Shown here: positions 26,182-35,194 of the stretch, in pieces
Layout of the letters: every line of letters begins with the position of its first letter
Numbering within the stretch: position 1 is the first letter of the stretch
Assembly (NCBI RefSeq): GCF_000248075.1
Contig: NZ_BAFB01000113.1
Span: 1 to 40,394, forward strand
Origin: Gordonia otitidis NBRC 100426
Lineage (GTDB): Bacteria; Actinomycetota; Actinomycetes; Mycobacteriales; Mycobacteriaceae
Length of the DNA stretch: 40,394 bases
Direction of reading: 5' to 3'
Notes under the pieces: generated by a model
Told to the model about the DNA's origin: nothing
The model's database searches: none
The model's input: the letters and a program-made list of their open reading frames with translations, nothing else
Program-made: the position numbers and the translations under genes

Positions 26182-26952
26182 TCACGCGGCACGGGTGAAC
26201 AGCGACTGATCGGCAGCAGGCAGCGTGTGGGGCTGCGCAAACCCCGGAGTGAGTACGCCTGCGTCGACGAGTGTCGCCCACGCCGTGACCTGGTTGGCGG
26301 ATAGCACAGGTTTGCCGAGTTCGGCCTCGAGCGCCCCGAGGACGTCATAGGTCCAGAGGTTGGTGCAGGACACGAAGATCGCGTCGGCGTCGGGATGATC
26401 GGCACCCCGGATCAGGTCGGCGGTGACCGAGTACGGAATGGTCCAGATGTCATGGTCGCGTCCGAGACCGCACTGCGCGACCACACTTCGACCGGACTGT
26501 GCGAGGAAGTCGCAGAGCAGTCCGGTCAGCGCGTTGGTGTAGGGCGTTGCCACGGAGATACAACTGATCCCCAGCGAGTCGAGCGCGCGAAGAAGTGCTT
26601 CGGAGGTCGTGACCGCACGCTGCGCACCCGCACCGAGCATGCAATTCGACAGCTCGACCGCCCCGGAGATCCCGTACACGAAACTGCCCGACGCGCACGC
26701 GTAGGCATACGCGCTGGGACGCACCGCCGAGATCGATCGGACCGCTGCCGCGATCTCGGTGTGGTTGTTCAGGTCCCGGCACATGTCGACGTCGACCGGC
26801 GCGTCGATGAATCCGGTGCGGGTGAAGTACAGCGACACCCCGTCGGGCATCCAGCGCCAGAGCTCACGGTCGAGTGCCATGTCGAACGGACAGATCACAC
26901 CGATCCCGATCTGCTCCCCTGGGCCGCCGAACAGCGCGGATTCATGCTCCAT
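26182..26952 (-). CDS. Maleate isomerase / Asp-Glu racemase superfamily protein with both cysteines
   Basis: A 256-residue member of the same superfamily as the protein at 15979-16743. It keeps both catalytic cysteines, Cys86 in YACASGSFVYG and Cys196 in FVSCTNLWTYDVL, and shares the C-terminal segment GKPVLSANQVTAWA. The N-terminal segment IGVICPFDMALDRELWRWMPDGVSLYFTRT resembles maleate cis-trans isomerases and EutA proteins. A cis-trans isomerase or racemase acting on a small dicarboxylate is therefore likely. Starts at 26952 (chosen) and 26970 are both possible, neither with a strong ribosome binding site. A one-base variant of the GntR-type operator lies at 26977-26988, so this gene probably belongs to the regulon of the first 16 kb although it stands apart from it. 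Confidence 0.82.
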   Translation of the reverse strand: MEHESALFGGPGEQIGIGVICPFDMALDRELWRWMPDGVSLYFTRTGFIDAPVDVDMCRDLNNHTEIAAAVRSISAVRPSAYAYACASGSFVYGISGAVELSNCMLGAGAQRAVTTSEALLRALDSLGISCISVATPYTNALTGLLCDFLAQSGRSVVAQCGLGRDHDIWTIPYSVTADLIRGADHPDADAIFVSCTNLWTYDVLGALEAELGKPVLSANQVTAWATLVDAGVLTPGFAQPHTLPAADQSLFTRAA

Positions 26953-26976
26953 GCAGGCATGATGACACATTGTCGG

Positions 26977-26988
26977 ATTGTTGACAGT
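26977..26988. promoter_or_regulatory. GntR-type operator, distant copy (ATTGTTGACAGT)
   Basis: Eleven of twelve bases equal the motif at 1374 and 15948; only the eleventh base differs (G for A). It is centred about 30 bp before the ATG at 26952 of the racemase-family gene, similar to the 25-33 bp at the other sites. The flanking base at the 5' end is a G here, unlike the other two sites. Confidence 0.55.
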
Positions 26989-27041
26989 CTGAGCGCGACG
27001 AGTGCCCGGGCGCCGCAGATGTGTGTCACCGCCACGGGCGT

Positions 27042-27644
27042 TCAGCGGGACGTCAGGTACTCCTCGATCGCGGCAGTCACCTTCGGCCGGATGACGCACT
27101 CATGGGCGTGGTCGTTGACCATCCCGGACGCCTGCATCAGCGCGAACATCGTCGTCGGGCCGACGAACTTCCAGCCACGCTTCTTGAGATCCTTCGAGAG
27201 CCTCGTCGATTCGTCGGACAGCGTCATCGATCCCGGAACATGTTCTGCCGCAGGCGCATACCCCCAGAAGAACGACTCCAGCGACCCCTCGTTCTCGATG
27301 AGTTCCGTCGCACACCGCGCATTGTTGATCGCCGCCTCGATCTTGCCGCGGTGCCGGATGATGCCAGCGTCGCCGAGAAGCCGTTCGACGTCGCGCTCGG
27401 TGAATGCCGCCACCTTCTCGACATCGAAGCCGTCGAAGGCTGCCCGGAAGTTCTCACGTTTGTTCAGGATCGTGCGCCAGCTCAGACCTGACTGGAATCC
27501 CTCGAGGCACACCCGCTCGAACAACGCGTTGTCGCCCGTCAGCGGAAAACCCCACTCGGTGTCGTGGTAGGTGGTCTCGGGCTCGACCGACGCCCACGTA
27601 CACCGCGCCCGTCCGTCGTCGCCGACGATCACATCTGCGTTCAC
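27042..27644 (-). CDS. tag: DNA-3-methyladenine glycosylase I
   Basis: A 200-residue base-excision repair enzyme that removes 3-methyladenine from alkylated DNA. It shows RCTWASVEPETTYHDTEWGFPL at the N-terminus, LFERVCLEGFQSGLSWRTILNKRENFRAAF (25-75 region) and the C-terminal NDHAHECV. The first Cys (RCTW), a His and the final His-x3-Cys segment are the zinc ligands of the Tag family. The GTG start at 27644 diverges from the dihydroxyacetone kinase gene. It is a housekeeping repair gene unrelated to its neighbours in function. Confidence 0.93.
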   Translation of the reverse strand: MNADVIVGDDGRARCTWASVEPETTYHDTEWGFPLTGDNALFERVCLEGFQSGLSWRTILNKRENFRAAFDGFDVEKVAAFTERDVERLLGDAGIIRHRGKIEAAINNARCATELIENEGSLESFFWGYAPAAEHVPGSMTLSDESTRLSKDLKKRGWKFVGPTTMFALMQASGMVNDHAHECVIRPKVTAAIEEYLTSR

Positions 27645-27706
27645 GGCCGCAGATTACTCCGAGGCACCGACAGCACTGGTAACGGTTGCAGGATACGGTT
27701 GATCCA

Positions 27707-29335
27707 ATGAGCGACTACATCCTCAACTCGCCGAACACCTTCATCACGGATTCGTTGCGTGGATTCGTCGCCGCACATCCCGATATCGCCTGGCAGTCGG
27801 ACCCGGGATTCCTCCACCTACGCGAACGCAACGGTGACAGCACCGTCGCTCTCGTCTCGGGCGGCGGCTCCGGTCATGAGCCGATGCACTCCGGCATGAT
27901 CGGTGCCGGCATGCTCGACGCCGCGTGCCCCGGACTCGTCTTCACCTCACCCAACGCCCTGCAGATCGTCGGCGCGACACGGTGGGCCGATCGCGGCGCA
28001 GGCGTTCTCCACATCGTGAAGAACTACACCGGCGACGTGATGAACTTCCGCATCGCTCGACACCTCGTACGCGACGACATCGAGACCGACCACGTGATCG
28101 TCTCCGACGACGTCGCGTCGGATTCCGACACCGGTCCCGGTCGTCGTGGAACCGGAGCGACAATTCTCGTCGAGAAGATCTGCGGCGCGGCGGCCGCGCG
28201 CGGCGATGGCCTGGCAACTGTCGCCGGGATCGGACGACGTGTGGTCGACAACGCGCGGAGCATCTCGGTGGCCTACCACGCGTGCACCATGCCCTCCGAG
28301 TCGTCGCCGACCTTCGAACTCGACGCCGACGAGATGGAGTTCGGCGTCGGCATCCACGGCGAGGCAGGGCGCGAACGCACCACCCGGGTCGGTGCCCGCG
28401 AACTGGTCAACCGCATGGTCGATCCGATCGTCGACGCACTGTCGCTGACTCACGGCGAGGAGGTGATCTGTCTCGTGAACGGACTGGGCGCCGCGCATCC
28501 CCTCGAACTCGATCTCGTGTTCGGAGAGGTGGTCGCCGATCTCGACCGCCGCGGAATCGCCATCGCGCGTCCCATGGTCGGCACGTTCGTCACCGCACTC
28601 GACATGCGCGGCGTCTCGATCACACTCGTTCGCGCCGACGACGAGATCCTCACCCTGTTCGACGCCCCGACCACAGCACCGGGATGGGCGGCGAGTCCCT
28701 CTCGCAGCACAGCACCCCTGAGCGACACCACGTTCGCCCAACCCTCGGACTCCGCCGACGACGGCCCCGAGAACGAATGGCTGACCCGCTTCGTCGGGCA
28801 CGTCCAGGACTCCATCGCCGATTTGACGGAGCTCGATCAACGCGCGGGCGACGGCGATTTCGGCACGAACATGGAAGCCGCCCTGTCGCACTTCAGTCTT
28901 CCTCTGCGGGGCTCCGACAGCGAAGTCCTGAGCGCGATCAGCACCTCCTACCTCGTCCGCTCCGGCGGCACATCGGGAGTCATCTTCGGCGTACTGTTCC
29001 GCGAACTGTCCCTGGCCTTCGCCGACAACGACGATTTCGAGTCGGCGATCCGCGAGGGCTCCTCGCGCGCCCTCGCCGAGATCCAGGACCTCGGCGGAGC
29101 ACAGGTCGGTGACAAGACCATGGTCGACGCATTGAGCCCGGCCGTCGACGCCCTCGAAGACGGCGAGCCCCTCTCTGCGGTCGGCCAGAAGGCTGCGGAC
29201 GGAGCCGAATCTACCCGCGACACCACCGCCACCAAGGGACGCGCGAGCTACGTCGGAGAGAATGCTCGCGGCGTCGTGGACCCGGGCGCTCTGGTGGTCT
29301 CCTGGCTGTACCAGGCCACCACCGACAACAGCTGA
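27707..29335 (+). CDS. ATP-dependent dihydroxyacetone kinase (fused DhaK-DhaL)
   Basis: A 542-residue single-chain kinase that phosphorylates dihydroxyacetone to the glycolytic phosphate. The N-terminal DhaK domain (1-330) contains VSGGGSGHEPMHSGMIG and EFGVGIHGEAGRER; the latter holds the His that binds the substrate carbonyl covalently. A linker of about 30 residues rich in Thr/Ser/Pro follows. The C-terminal DhaL domain (about 360-540) has LDQRAGDGDFGTNM, whose Asp residues bind Mg-ATP, then SGGTSGVIFG and GDKTMVDAL. Fusion of both domains marks the ATP-dependent type, not the PTS type with a separate DhaM. The ATG at 27707 was preferred over the upstream in-frame start by fit to the family start MSDYILNSPNTF. 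Confidence 0.93.
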   Translation: MSDYILNSPNTFITDSLRGFVAAHPDIAWQSDPGFLHLRERNGDSTVALVSGGGSGHEPMHSGMIGAGMLDAACPGLVFTSPNALQIVGATRWADRGAGVLHIVKNYTGDVMNFRIARHLVRDDIETDHVIVSDDVASDSDTGPGRRGTGATILVEKICGAAAARGDGLATVAGIGRRVVDNARSISVAYHACTMPSESSPTFELDADEMEFGVGIHGEAGRERTTRVGARELVNRMVDPIVDALSLTHGEEVICLVNGLGAAHPLELDLVFGEVVADLDRRGIAIARPMVGTFVTALDMRGVSITLVRADDEILTLFDAPTTAPGWAASPSRSTAPLSDTTFAQPSDSADDGPENEWLTRFVGHVQDSIADLTELDQRAGDGDFGTNMEAALSHFSLPLRGSDSEVLSAISTSYLVRSGGTSGVIFGVLFRELSLAFADNDDFESAIREGSSRALAEIQDLGGAQVGDKTMVDALSPAVDALEDGEPLSAVGQKAADGAESTRDTTATKGRASYVGENARGVVDPGALVVSWLYQATTDNS

Positions 29336-29597
29336 CAGTCCCAGCTCTACCCGAAAGCGGTGAGCAGTGCTCCGCCCACCGTCTGCAGCTTTTCGCATTC
29401 GGCCGATTGCGCAAAACACAATACGTGTCAGCACATCGTTAACTGTTCGGCCCTCGAGGTGTTATCGCACCGTGACCGTCGGCGTCTTGGGTTTCGAGTT
29501 AGTCGCAATCCCCTGCTGGATCTGACGCCGCACGTGCGCGACGCCCTAGCGTAGTCCGCAACGATCGGGGGAACGATCGCTTGGACAGGAGCACAAC

Positions 29598-30164
29598 ATG
29601 ACCGAAACGACCGATAGGCTCTCGGTGCTCCTGACCCGGATCGCGAACGGCGACGCCCGTGCATTCGCTCAGTTCTACGACGAGACCAGTCACCGCGTCT
29701 ACGGCATGGTGCTCCGCATCGTGCGCGACCGCGGGCTCAGCGAGGAAACGACGCAGGAGGTCTTCCTCACCGTGTGGCGCTCGGCGCACACGTTCGACCC
29801 CGAGTCGGGTTCGCCGCTCGGTTGGTTGATGACTCTCGCTCATCGTCGCGCCGTCGACCGGGTTCGCTCCGAAACCGCTGCCAAGCGTCGACTCCACGTC
29901 TACAGCACGGCCGAGCAGTCGACCAGGGTCGAACACGACGTGGTCAGCGAATCGGCCGAGCGCCGCGAAACCATCCGTGAGGTCCGACTCCTGATGTCCC
30001 GCCTGACCGAACTGCAGCGCGAGGCGATCGAGTTGGCCTACTTCCGAGGAATGACCTACCGCGAGGTCGCCGACGAATTGGGAGTGGCATTGCCGACGGC
30101 CAAGTCACGTATCCGGCAGGCACTCAAACGGCTCGAACCGCACATCGCGGTGACCGCAGCCTGA
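29598..30164 (+). CDS. sigK: ECF sigma factor, SigK-like (ECF19 type), without adjacent anti-sigma gene
   Basis: A 188-residue sigma-70 factor with region 2 (about residues 22-90, ETTQEVFLTVWR and GWLMTLAHRRAVDRVRSE) and region 4 (about 125-180, LTELQREAIELAYFRGMTYREVADELGVALPTAKSRIRQAL). The sequence resembles mycobacterial SigK. GACAGGAGC six bases upstream gives a strong ribosome binding site. SigK genes are normally followed by the anti-sigma gene rskA; here a terminator and the convergent clpB follow within 83 bp, so regulation must be by another route or by an RskA elsewhere. The 262 bp upstream contain no gene; they end in GCAACGATCGGGGGAACGATCGCT, which has an inverted CGATCG pair. 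Confidence 0.86.
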   Translation: MTETTDRLSVLLTRIANGDARAFAQFYDETSHRVYGMVLRIVRDRGLSEETTQEVFLTVWRSAHTFDPESGSPLGWLMTLAHRRAVDRVRSETAAKRRLHVYSTAEQSTRVEHDVVSESAERRETIREVRLLMSRLTELQREAIELAYFRGMTYREVADELGVALPTAKSRIRQALKRLEPHIAVTAA

Positions 30165-30201
30165 GGCGTCAACCCAGTCTTCAGAAAGACCCAGACACGA
30201 A

Positions 30202-30234
30202 AAGGTCCCCGACCCGTTGTGGGTCGGGGACCTT
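30202..30234. terminator. Strong bidirectional terminator between sigK and clpB
   Basis: AAGGTCCCCGACCC, loop GTTGT, GGGTCGGGGACCTT form a perfect 14-bp stem. A short A run precedes it and TTCTGT follows. Both converging genes end within 40 bp of it. Confidence 0.9.
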
Positions 30235-30246
30235 CTGTCAGTGCTG

Positions 30247-32799
30247 TCAGCCGAGAACCAACGAATCTCCGTCGGCGCTCACATTGACCGGCACGACGTC
30301 GCCGTCGCGGACATCACCGGCGAGCAACGCCTTGGCGAGCTGATCGCCAATGGCCTGCTGCACCAGGCGACGCAGCGGACGGGCGCCGTAGAGCGGATCG
30401 AATCCCCGCTCGGCCAGCCATTCCTTCGCCTTCGGCGTGACCTGCAGTTCGAGTCGACGCTGAGCAAGACGCTTCTGCAGTTGGCCGAGCTGGATGTCGA
30501 CGATCGACACCAGCTCCTCGGGGCTGAGCGCCTCGAAGATCACGACGTCGTCGAGTCGGTTGATGAACTCCGGCTTGAACGCGCTGCGCACCGCCGCCAT
30601 CACCTGGTCCCGGTCGCCTCCTGCACCCAGGTTCGACGTCAGGATCAAGATGGTGTTGCGGAAGTCGACCGTGCGTCCCTGGCCGTCGGTGAGTCGACCC
30701 TCGTCGAGCACCTGCAGCAGGATGTCGAAGACGTCCGGGTGGGCCTTCTCGACCTCGTCGAAGAGAACCACCGTGTACGGACGGCGACGTACCGCTTCGG
30801 TCAGCTGACCGCCCTGCTCGTATCCGACATAGCCGGGAGGTGCACCGACAAGCCTTGCCACGGCGTGCTTTTCGCCGTACTCACTCATGTCGATGCGCAC
30901 CATCGCGCGCTCGTCGTCGAACATGAACTCCGCCAGCGCCTTGGCCAGCTCGGTCTTACCGGTGCCGGTCGGACCCAGGAACAGGAACGATCCCAGTGGC
31001 CGGTTCGGGTCGGCGACGCCTGCACGAGCACGCCGGACTGCGTCGGACACGGCGACCACGGCCTCTTTCTGGCCGATGACGCGCTTGCCGAGTTCCTCTT
31101 CCATGCGCAGCAGCTTGGCGGTCTCACCCTCGAGCATCTTGCCTGCGGGAATGCCCGTCCACGCCGACACAACCTGTGCGACGTCGTCGGGGCCAACCTC
31201 CTCCTGCAGCATCACGTCCTCGTCGGGGTCGGTGCCGGTCTTCTCGATCGCGGCTTCCAACTCCTTCTCCAAGCCGGGGATCTTGCCGTAGCGAAGCTCG
31301 GCCGCACGACCCAGATCACCGTCACGTTCGGCCCGATCCGCTTCTCCACGAAGGCGTTCGAGCTCTTCCTTGGTGTCGCGAACGGCGTCGATGGCGGTCT
31401 TCTCCGACTGCCAGCGTGCGGAGAGCTCGTTGAGCTTCTCCTTCTGGTCGGCCAGTTCCTGACGCAGCTTCTCGAGACGTTGCTTCGACGCTTCATCGTG
31501 CTCCTTCTCGAGGGCGACCTCCTCGACCTCGAGGCGTCGGACGACGCGCTCGACCTCGTCGATCTCGACGGGGCGCGAGTCGATCTCCATCCGCAGCCGC
31601 GACGCAGCCTCGTCGACTAGGTCGATGGCCTTGTCGGGCAGGAAGCGCGATGTGATGTAACGATCGGAAAGGCTTGCGGCAGCGACCAACGCGGAGTCGG
31701 TGATGCGCACACCATGGTGCACCTCGTAACGCTCCTTCAGGCCGCGCAGGATGCCGATGGCGTCCTCGACGCTCGGCTCACCGACATAGACCTGTTGGAA
31801 CCGACGCTCCAGGGCGGCGTCCTTCTCGATGTACTGGCGGTACTCCTCCAGCGTCGTCGCACCGACCAGGCGCAACTCACCGCGAGCGAGCATCGGCTTG
31901 ATCATGTTGCCCGCGTCCATGGCGGAATCGCCTGTGGCACCGGCACCCACGATGGTGTGCAGCTCGTCGATGAAGGTGATGACCTGCCCGGCCGACCCCT
32001 TGATCTCGTCGAGCACGGCCTTCAACCGCTCCTCGAACTCACCGCGGTACTTGGCGCCCGCGACCATCGATCCGAGGTCCAGCGACACTACGGTCTTGTT
32101 GCGCAACGACTCCGGCACGTCACCTTCGACGATGCGCTGCGCGAGCCCCTCGACGATGGCGGTCTTGCCGACGCCGGGCTCACCGATGAGGACCGGGTTG
32201 TTCTTGGTACGGCGGCTGAGCACCTGCACCACACGACGGATCTCGGAGTCGCGGCCGATGACCGGATCGAGCTTGCCCTCGCGGGCGGCAGCGGTCAGGT
32301 CGGTGGAGTACTTCTCCAATGCCTGGTAGGTGGATTCGGGGTCTTCCGACGTCACGCGCGCGGTTCCGCGGACGGCGACGAACGCCTCCTGCAGAGCCTG
32401 CGGGGTTGCGCCGTTGTCGTGCAGCAGCTTGGCGACATCGGAATCGCCGGTGGCGAGCCCGACGACGAGGTGCTCGGTGGAGACGTACTCGTCGTTGAGT
32501 TCGGTGGCGAGCTGCTGGGCGGCCGTGACCGCCGCGATCGACTCGCGGGAAAGCTGCGGCTGAGCACTGGCACTCGACACCGTCGGCGCCCGGTCGACCA
32601 TGGCCTGAGCCTGCGCCCGAACAGTCGACGGGTTCACTCCCACCGCCTTGAGCAGCGGCGAAGCGATACCGTCGGACTGGTCCAGCAGCGCGACCAGGAT
32701 GTGGGCCGGACGTACGTCGGGGTTACCAGCAGCGGCCGCCGCCTGCACAGCAGCACTCAACGCCTGCTGCGTCTTGGTGGTCGGGGTGAAGCTGTCCAC
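30247..32799 (-). CDS. clpB: ClpB disaggregase (Hsp100)
   Basis: This 850-residue AAA+ chaperone dissolves protein aggregates together with DnaK. It has an N-domain (1-145), first AAA domain with Walker [11 protein letters not shown] (206-215) and Walker [11 protein letters not shown], the long coiled-coil middle domain (about 400-525, rich in Glu/Lys/Arg) and second AAA domain with [10 protein letters not shown] near 605 and [14 protein letters not shown]. The GTG start has AGAGGT nine bases upstream. It is transcribed toward sigK and ends at a shared terminator. Two HAIR-like sites upstream suggest control by the HspR repressor as in other actinobacteria. Confidence 0.96.
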   Translation of the reverse strand: MDSFTPTTKTQQALSAAVQAAAAAGNPDVRPAHILVALLDQSDGIASPLLKAVGVNPSTVRAQAQAMVDRAPTVSSASAQPQLSRESIAAVTAAQQLATELNDEYVSTEHLVVGLATGDSDVAKLLHDNGATPQALQEAFVAVRGTARVTSEDPESTYQALEKYSTDLTAAAREGKLDPVIGRDSEIRRVVQVLSRRTKNNPVLIGEPGVGKTAIVEGLAQRIVEGDVPESLRNKTVVSLDLGSMVAGAKYRGEFEERLKAVLDEIKGSAGQVITFIDELHTIVGAGATGDSAMDAGNMIKPMLARGELRLVGATTLEEYRQYIEKDAALERRFQQVYVGEPSVEDAIGILRGLKERYEVHHGVRITDSALVAAASLSDRYITSRFLPDKAIDLVDEAASRLRMEIDSRPVEIDEVERVVRRLEVEEVALEKEHDEASKQRLEKLRQELADQKEKLNELSARWQSEKTAIDAVRDTKEELERLRGEADRAERDGDLGRAAELRYGKIPGLEKELEAAIEKTGTDPDEDVMLQEEVGPDDVAQVVSAWTGIPAGKMLEGETAKLLRMEEELGKRVIGQKEAVVAVSDAVRRARAGVADPNRPLGSFLFLGPTGTGKTELAKALAEFMFDDERAMVRIDMSEYGEKHAVARLVGAPPGYVGYEQGGQLTEAVRRRPYTVVLFDEVEKAHPDVFDILLQVLDEGRLTDGQGRTVDFRNTILILTSNLGAGGDRDQVMAAVRSAFKPEFINRLDDVVIFEALSPEELVSIVDIQLGQLQKRLAQRRLELQVTPKAKEWLAERGFDPLYGARPLRRLVQQAIGDQLAKALLAGDVRDGDVVPVNVSADGDSLVLG

Positions 32800-32834
32800 T
32801 TGGTGGTACCTCTTTCTTTACGTGTTCTTGCGTT

Positions 32835-32908
32835 CTTAAGTCTCCGTGGCTCAATTATGGCCACTCGAGTGGTTCAACGCACGCAGAGTTGAGTCCATTC
32901 CGCTCAGG
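32835..32908. promoter_or_regulatory. Two HAIR-like HspR operators before clpB
   Basis: The known HAIR consensus is CTTGAGT-N7-ACTCAAG. The sequence has CTTAAGT-N7-GCTCAAT at 32835-32855 and GTTGAGT-N7-GCTCAGG at 32888-32908. A further half site CTTGAGT starts at 32925. The centres of the two complete sites are 53 bp apart. HspR control is established for clpB and dnaK in related genera; the match here is by eye. Confidence 0.55.
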
Positions 32909-33045
32909 TTTGTCTATTTTGTGACTTGAGTCACTAGTTACGGTTGCCGCGCTCGGCCAGTTTCCGGACTGGCGGACGAGTTTCAGTGTCGGGCCCCACT
33001 CCGACCATCACCTTCGAGGGCACCGGCATCGCGACCGTGCGGGTG

Positions 33046-33930
33046 TCATCCATCGTCGGTGGCCATGGCGTCCCGATCGGCCGTCGCAGCGTCCACCACG
33101 GCGCGCACCTGCGGGCTCCTCGACCCTGTAAGCCAAGCGAATGCCACCTCATTGGGCGGGATGTCGCGGATCGGGACCACCGCGACATCGGACCGTGTGT
33201 AGAACTGTCCGGTGCTCAGCGGCAGGATGCAGATGCCCTCCTCGGCGGCGACCAGTTCCAGCTTCTCCTCAACGCTGTGCTGGGGATGGGTCGGTACCGG
33301 TGTCCCCGAACAGAACTCGTCTGCGACCGCTTGCCACTCTGGGACCGCATCGGTGCTCTGGAGGAGGTGCTCGCGTGCCAGGTCGGCCAGCGCGATCGAG
33401 GACGACCCAGCCAGTGGGTGGTGTGCGGGGATCGCCGCGACACGTGGTTCGCTGAACCACGGGCGTAGATGGATTCCACTGCGTGGGACTGGAAGTCGGA
33501 CCACGCTGATGTCCACCCTGCCGTCACGGAGGACTGCTGTCTGGGTGTTCCAATCGGTGCGCAGAAGTCTCACCTGCATCGCGGGATGGGTCTCGCGAAG
33601 GCGCCGCAACAGCGCCGAGAGGGTGAGACCGGGCATGAACCCGATGGTGATCGAGGCGGTCGTCTCAGCGGCGGCCCGCGCCTTCCTCGTCGCAGCGGTC
33701 GCTGCCTCGAGCAAGGCTGGTGCGTCCGCGTGAAGCTGTCGCCCTGCGTCGGTCAGCGTTGTGCGCCGTCGGTCCCGATCGAAGAGCATCACTCCGAGGT
33801 CGGCCTCCAGCGCGCGGATCTGGCGCGACAGCGCGGGTTGCGCAACGTGCAGGGACGCGGCTGCGCGTCCGAAGTGGAGTTCGTCGGCGACCGCGACGAA
33901 GTAGCGCAGCTTCCTCAGATCGAGGTCCAC
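33046..33930 (-). CDS. LysR family transcriptional regulator
   Basis: A 294-residue regulator from the GTG at 33930, set by GGGGAGGA six bases upstream. The N-terminal helix-turn-helix lies at about 3-62 (LRKLRYFVAVADELHFGRAAASLHVAQPALSRQIRALE). A substrate-binding domain of the BenM/CbbR type follows (about 90-285, with GFMPGLTLSALLRRLRE). Such proteins usually control a neighbouring gene in response to a small molecule. It stands 71 bp downstream of the epimerase gene on the same strand and is not divergent from it, so the target is not clear. Confidence 0.9.
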   Translation of the reverse strand: MDLDLRKLRYFVAVADELHFGRAAASLHVAQPALSRQIRALEADLGVMLFDRDRRRTTLTDAGRQLHADAPALLEAATAATRKARAAAETTASITIGFMPGLTLSALLRRLRETHPAMQVRLLRTDWNTQTAVLRDGRVDISVVRLPVPRSGIHLRPWFSEPRVAAIPAHHPLAGSSSIALADLAREHLLQSTDAVPEWQAVADEFCSGTPVPTHPQHSVEEKLELVAAEEGICILPLSTGQFYTRSDVAVVPIRDIPPNEVAFAWLTGSRSPQVRAVVDAATADRDAMATDDG

Positions 33931-34001
33931 CGATCGTCCTCCCCGTCGTCGACATCGCTGCGCGCACCGTCCGCGGTCGCAATCTCCACCATGCGCCACC
34001 T

Positions 34002-34859
34002 TCAGACCTGTGACAACTCCCCGAGAGGGTCGAGATGTGCCGGAGCCCAGGCCAGCTCACGCTGGGCGCGAGCCGGAGTGAGCTGTTGGTCGAGTGCCAA
34101 CGCGTCGGCGACAGGTCCCATCGTGCTTCGCGCTTCGTCCAGCGGGATCGACACCGGAGTGGCGGTGAGACCAAGTGCGGACGATATCGCCTCGGCGACG
34201 TCGCGCGTCGACGGGTTGACCCCGCCCACGCCGACGTACACGGACCCCGCCGATGCGTCCAGGGCGGCGACGTACAAATCAGCCAGATCCTCGACGTGCA
34301 CCAGTGCCCAGTGCGCGGACCCGTCGCCGATGTACTCCACAGCACCTGCGGAGCGGGCCGGTTGAATGACAAACTCCTCGATAAGGCGGTTCTGGCCGCC
34401 ATACACCAGACCCGGTCGGATGACGACAGGAGTCCTACCGTCGCAGACGCGTCCCAGCACCGCGTCCTCGACGTCACGACGCCAGCCCACGATCGCTGGC
34501 GGATTCCACGGCGCGTCCTCGTCGGCGACACCGTCTGTGTCACCGTAAACCCAGGTGCCACCGGTATGGATGTAGGTTCCGCTCCCCACCCCGTCGAGCA
34601 TTGCCTCAGCAGCTGCTCGATCCTCGGCGCCGGTGGTCGCCTGGGCAAGGTGGATCACGGCCTCGCTCTGCACAGCGGCCTCGTTCAACACCTCGAGGTC
34701 CGTCATTTCGCCGCGGACTGCAGTGGCCCCCAGACCGCGGACCGCGTCGGCGGAGCGGTCGCTGCGGGCGAGCGCTGCGACGGTGTGTCCGTGGTCCTGT
34801 AGTGCCGTGATGACGGCGGTGCCGACGTAGCCAGAACCGCCGGTGACGAAGACCTTCAT
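34002..34859 (-). CDS. NAD(P)-binding epimerase/atypical short-chain dehydrogenase
   Basis: A 285-residue Rossmann-fold protein. The start MKVFVTGGSGYVGTAV gives the nucleotide-binding motif GxxGxxG at residues 7-13, followed by ALARSDRSADAVRGLGATAVRGEMTDL. Later segments are VIHLAQAT, YIHTGGTWVYGDTDG and VIRPGLVYGGQNRLIEEF. The ATG 34859 has AAAGGAA eight bases upstream. The motif TGGTWVYG resembles the catalytic loop of extended SDRs; a YxxxK signature is not obvious. It may be a nucleoside-sugar or quinone-type reductase/epimerase. It lies directly upstream of the LysR gene and may be regulated by it. The substrate is unknown. Confidence 0.84.
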   Translation of the reverse strand: MKVFVTGGSGYVGTAVITALQDHGHTVAALARSDRSADAVRGLGATAVRGEMTDLEVLNEAAVQSEAVIHLAQATTGAEDRAAAEAMLDGVGSGTYIHTGGTWVYGDTDGVADEDAPWNPPAIVGWRRDVEDAVLGRVCDGRTPVVIRPGLVYGGQNRLIEEFVIQPARSAGAVEYIGDGSAHWALVHVEDLADLYVAALDASAGSVYVGVGGVNPSTRDVAEAISSALGLTATPVSIPLDEARSTMGPVADALALDQQLTPARAQRELAWAPAHLDPLGELSQV

Positions 34860-35194
34860 GTCGATTCCTTTCGATGTGGAGCGTCCTGCATCCTCGACCC
34901 GAGTGTGCGCGGTGGGTGTCGGTGGCGTCCAAGACCTGGATCGGTCGCTGTGATGCCGATCGGGCATCGACGGTTCCATGCGGTTCGCCGACCTCCTCGG
35001 GCGACTCTCGCAAGGTCCGGTTCCTCATGCCGTGGTCGAAATACGTCGTTGAGGTCGTCGAACCCGAGAAGCGTCGCCTACCGACAACCGACTGGCAATG
35101 CCAAATCCAATAGTCGTGCGGAGTCCCCGAAGCCTTGGCGGGGCTCTGCCGGTGCGCGGTAGCCTGCCTCCAGGAGCGGCACGAGGAGTGGCAC
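34860..35194. promoter_or_regulatory. 335-bp divergent intergenic region
   Basis: This gap lies between the epimerase gene and the tocopherol-cyclase-family gene, which point away from each other. Reading both strands I see no convincing gene. The one site of note is the 11-bp palindrome TGGCAATGCCA at 35093-35103, followed by an AT-rich AAATCCAATAG. It could be a LysR-type box, but the distance to the nearest gene start is about 90 bp and the evidence is slight. Confidence 0.3.

Noticed and set aside
30217..31620. 467-codon + strand frame opposite clpB
   Set aside because: Composition mirrors the clpB codons in the opposite strand, and the real clpB motifs are intact on the - strand.
34860..35194. 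Small gene in the divergent gap (for example 34874-35113)
   Set aside because: No ribosome binding site, no recognisable motif and the frame runs through the likely promoter of the neighbouring genes.
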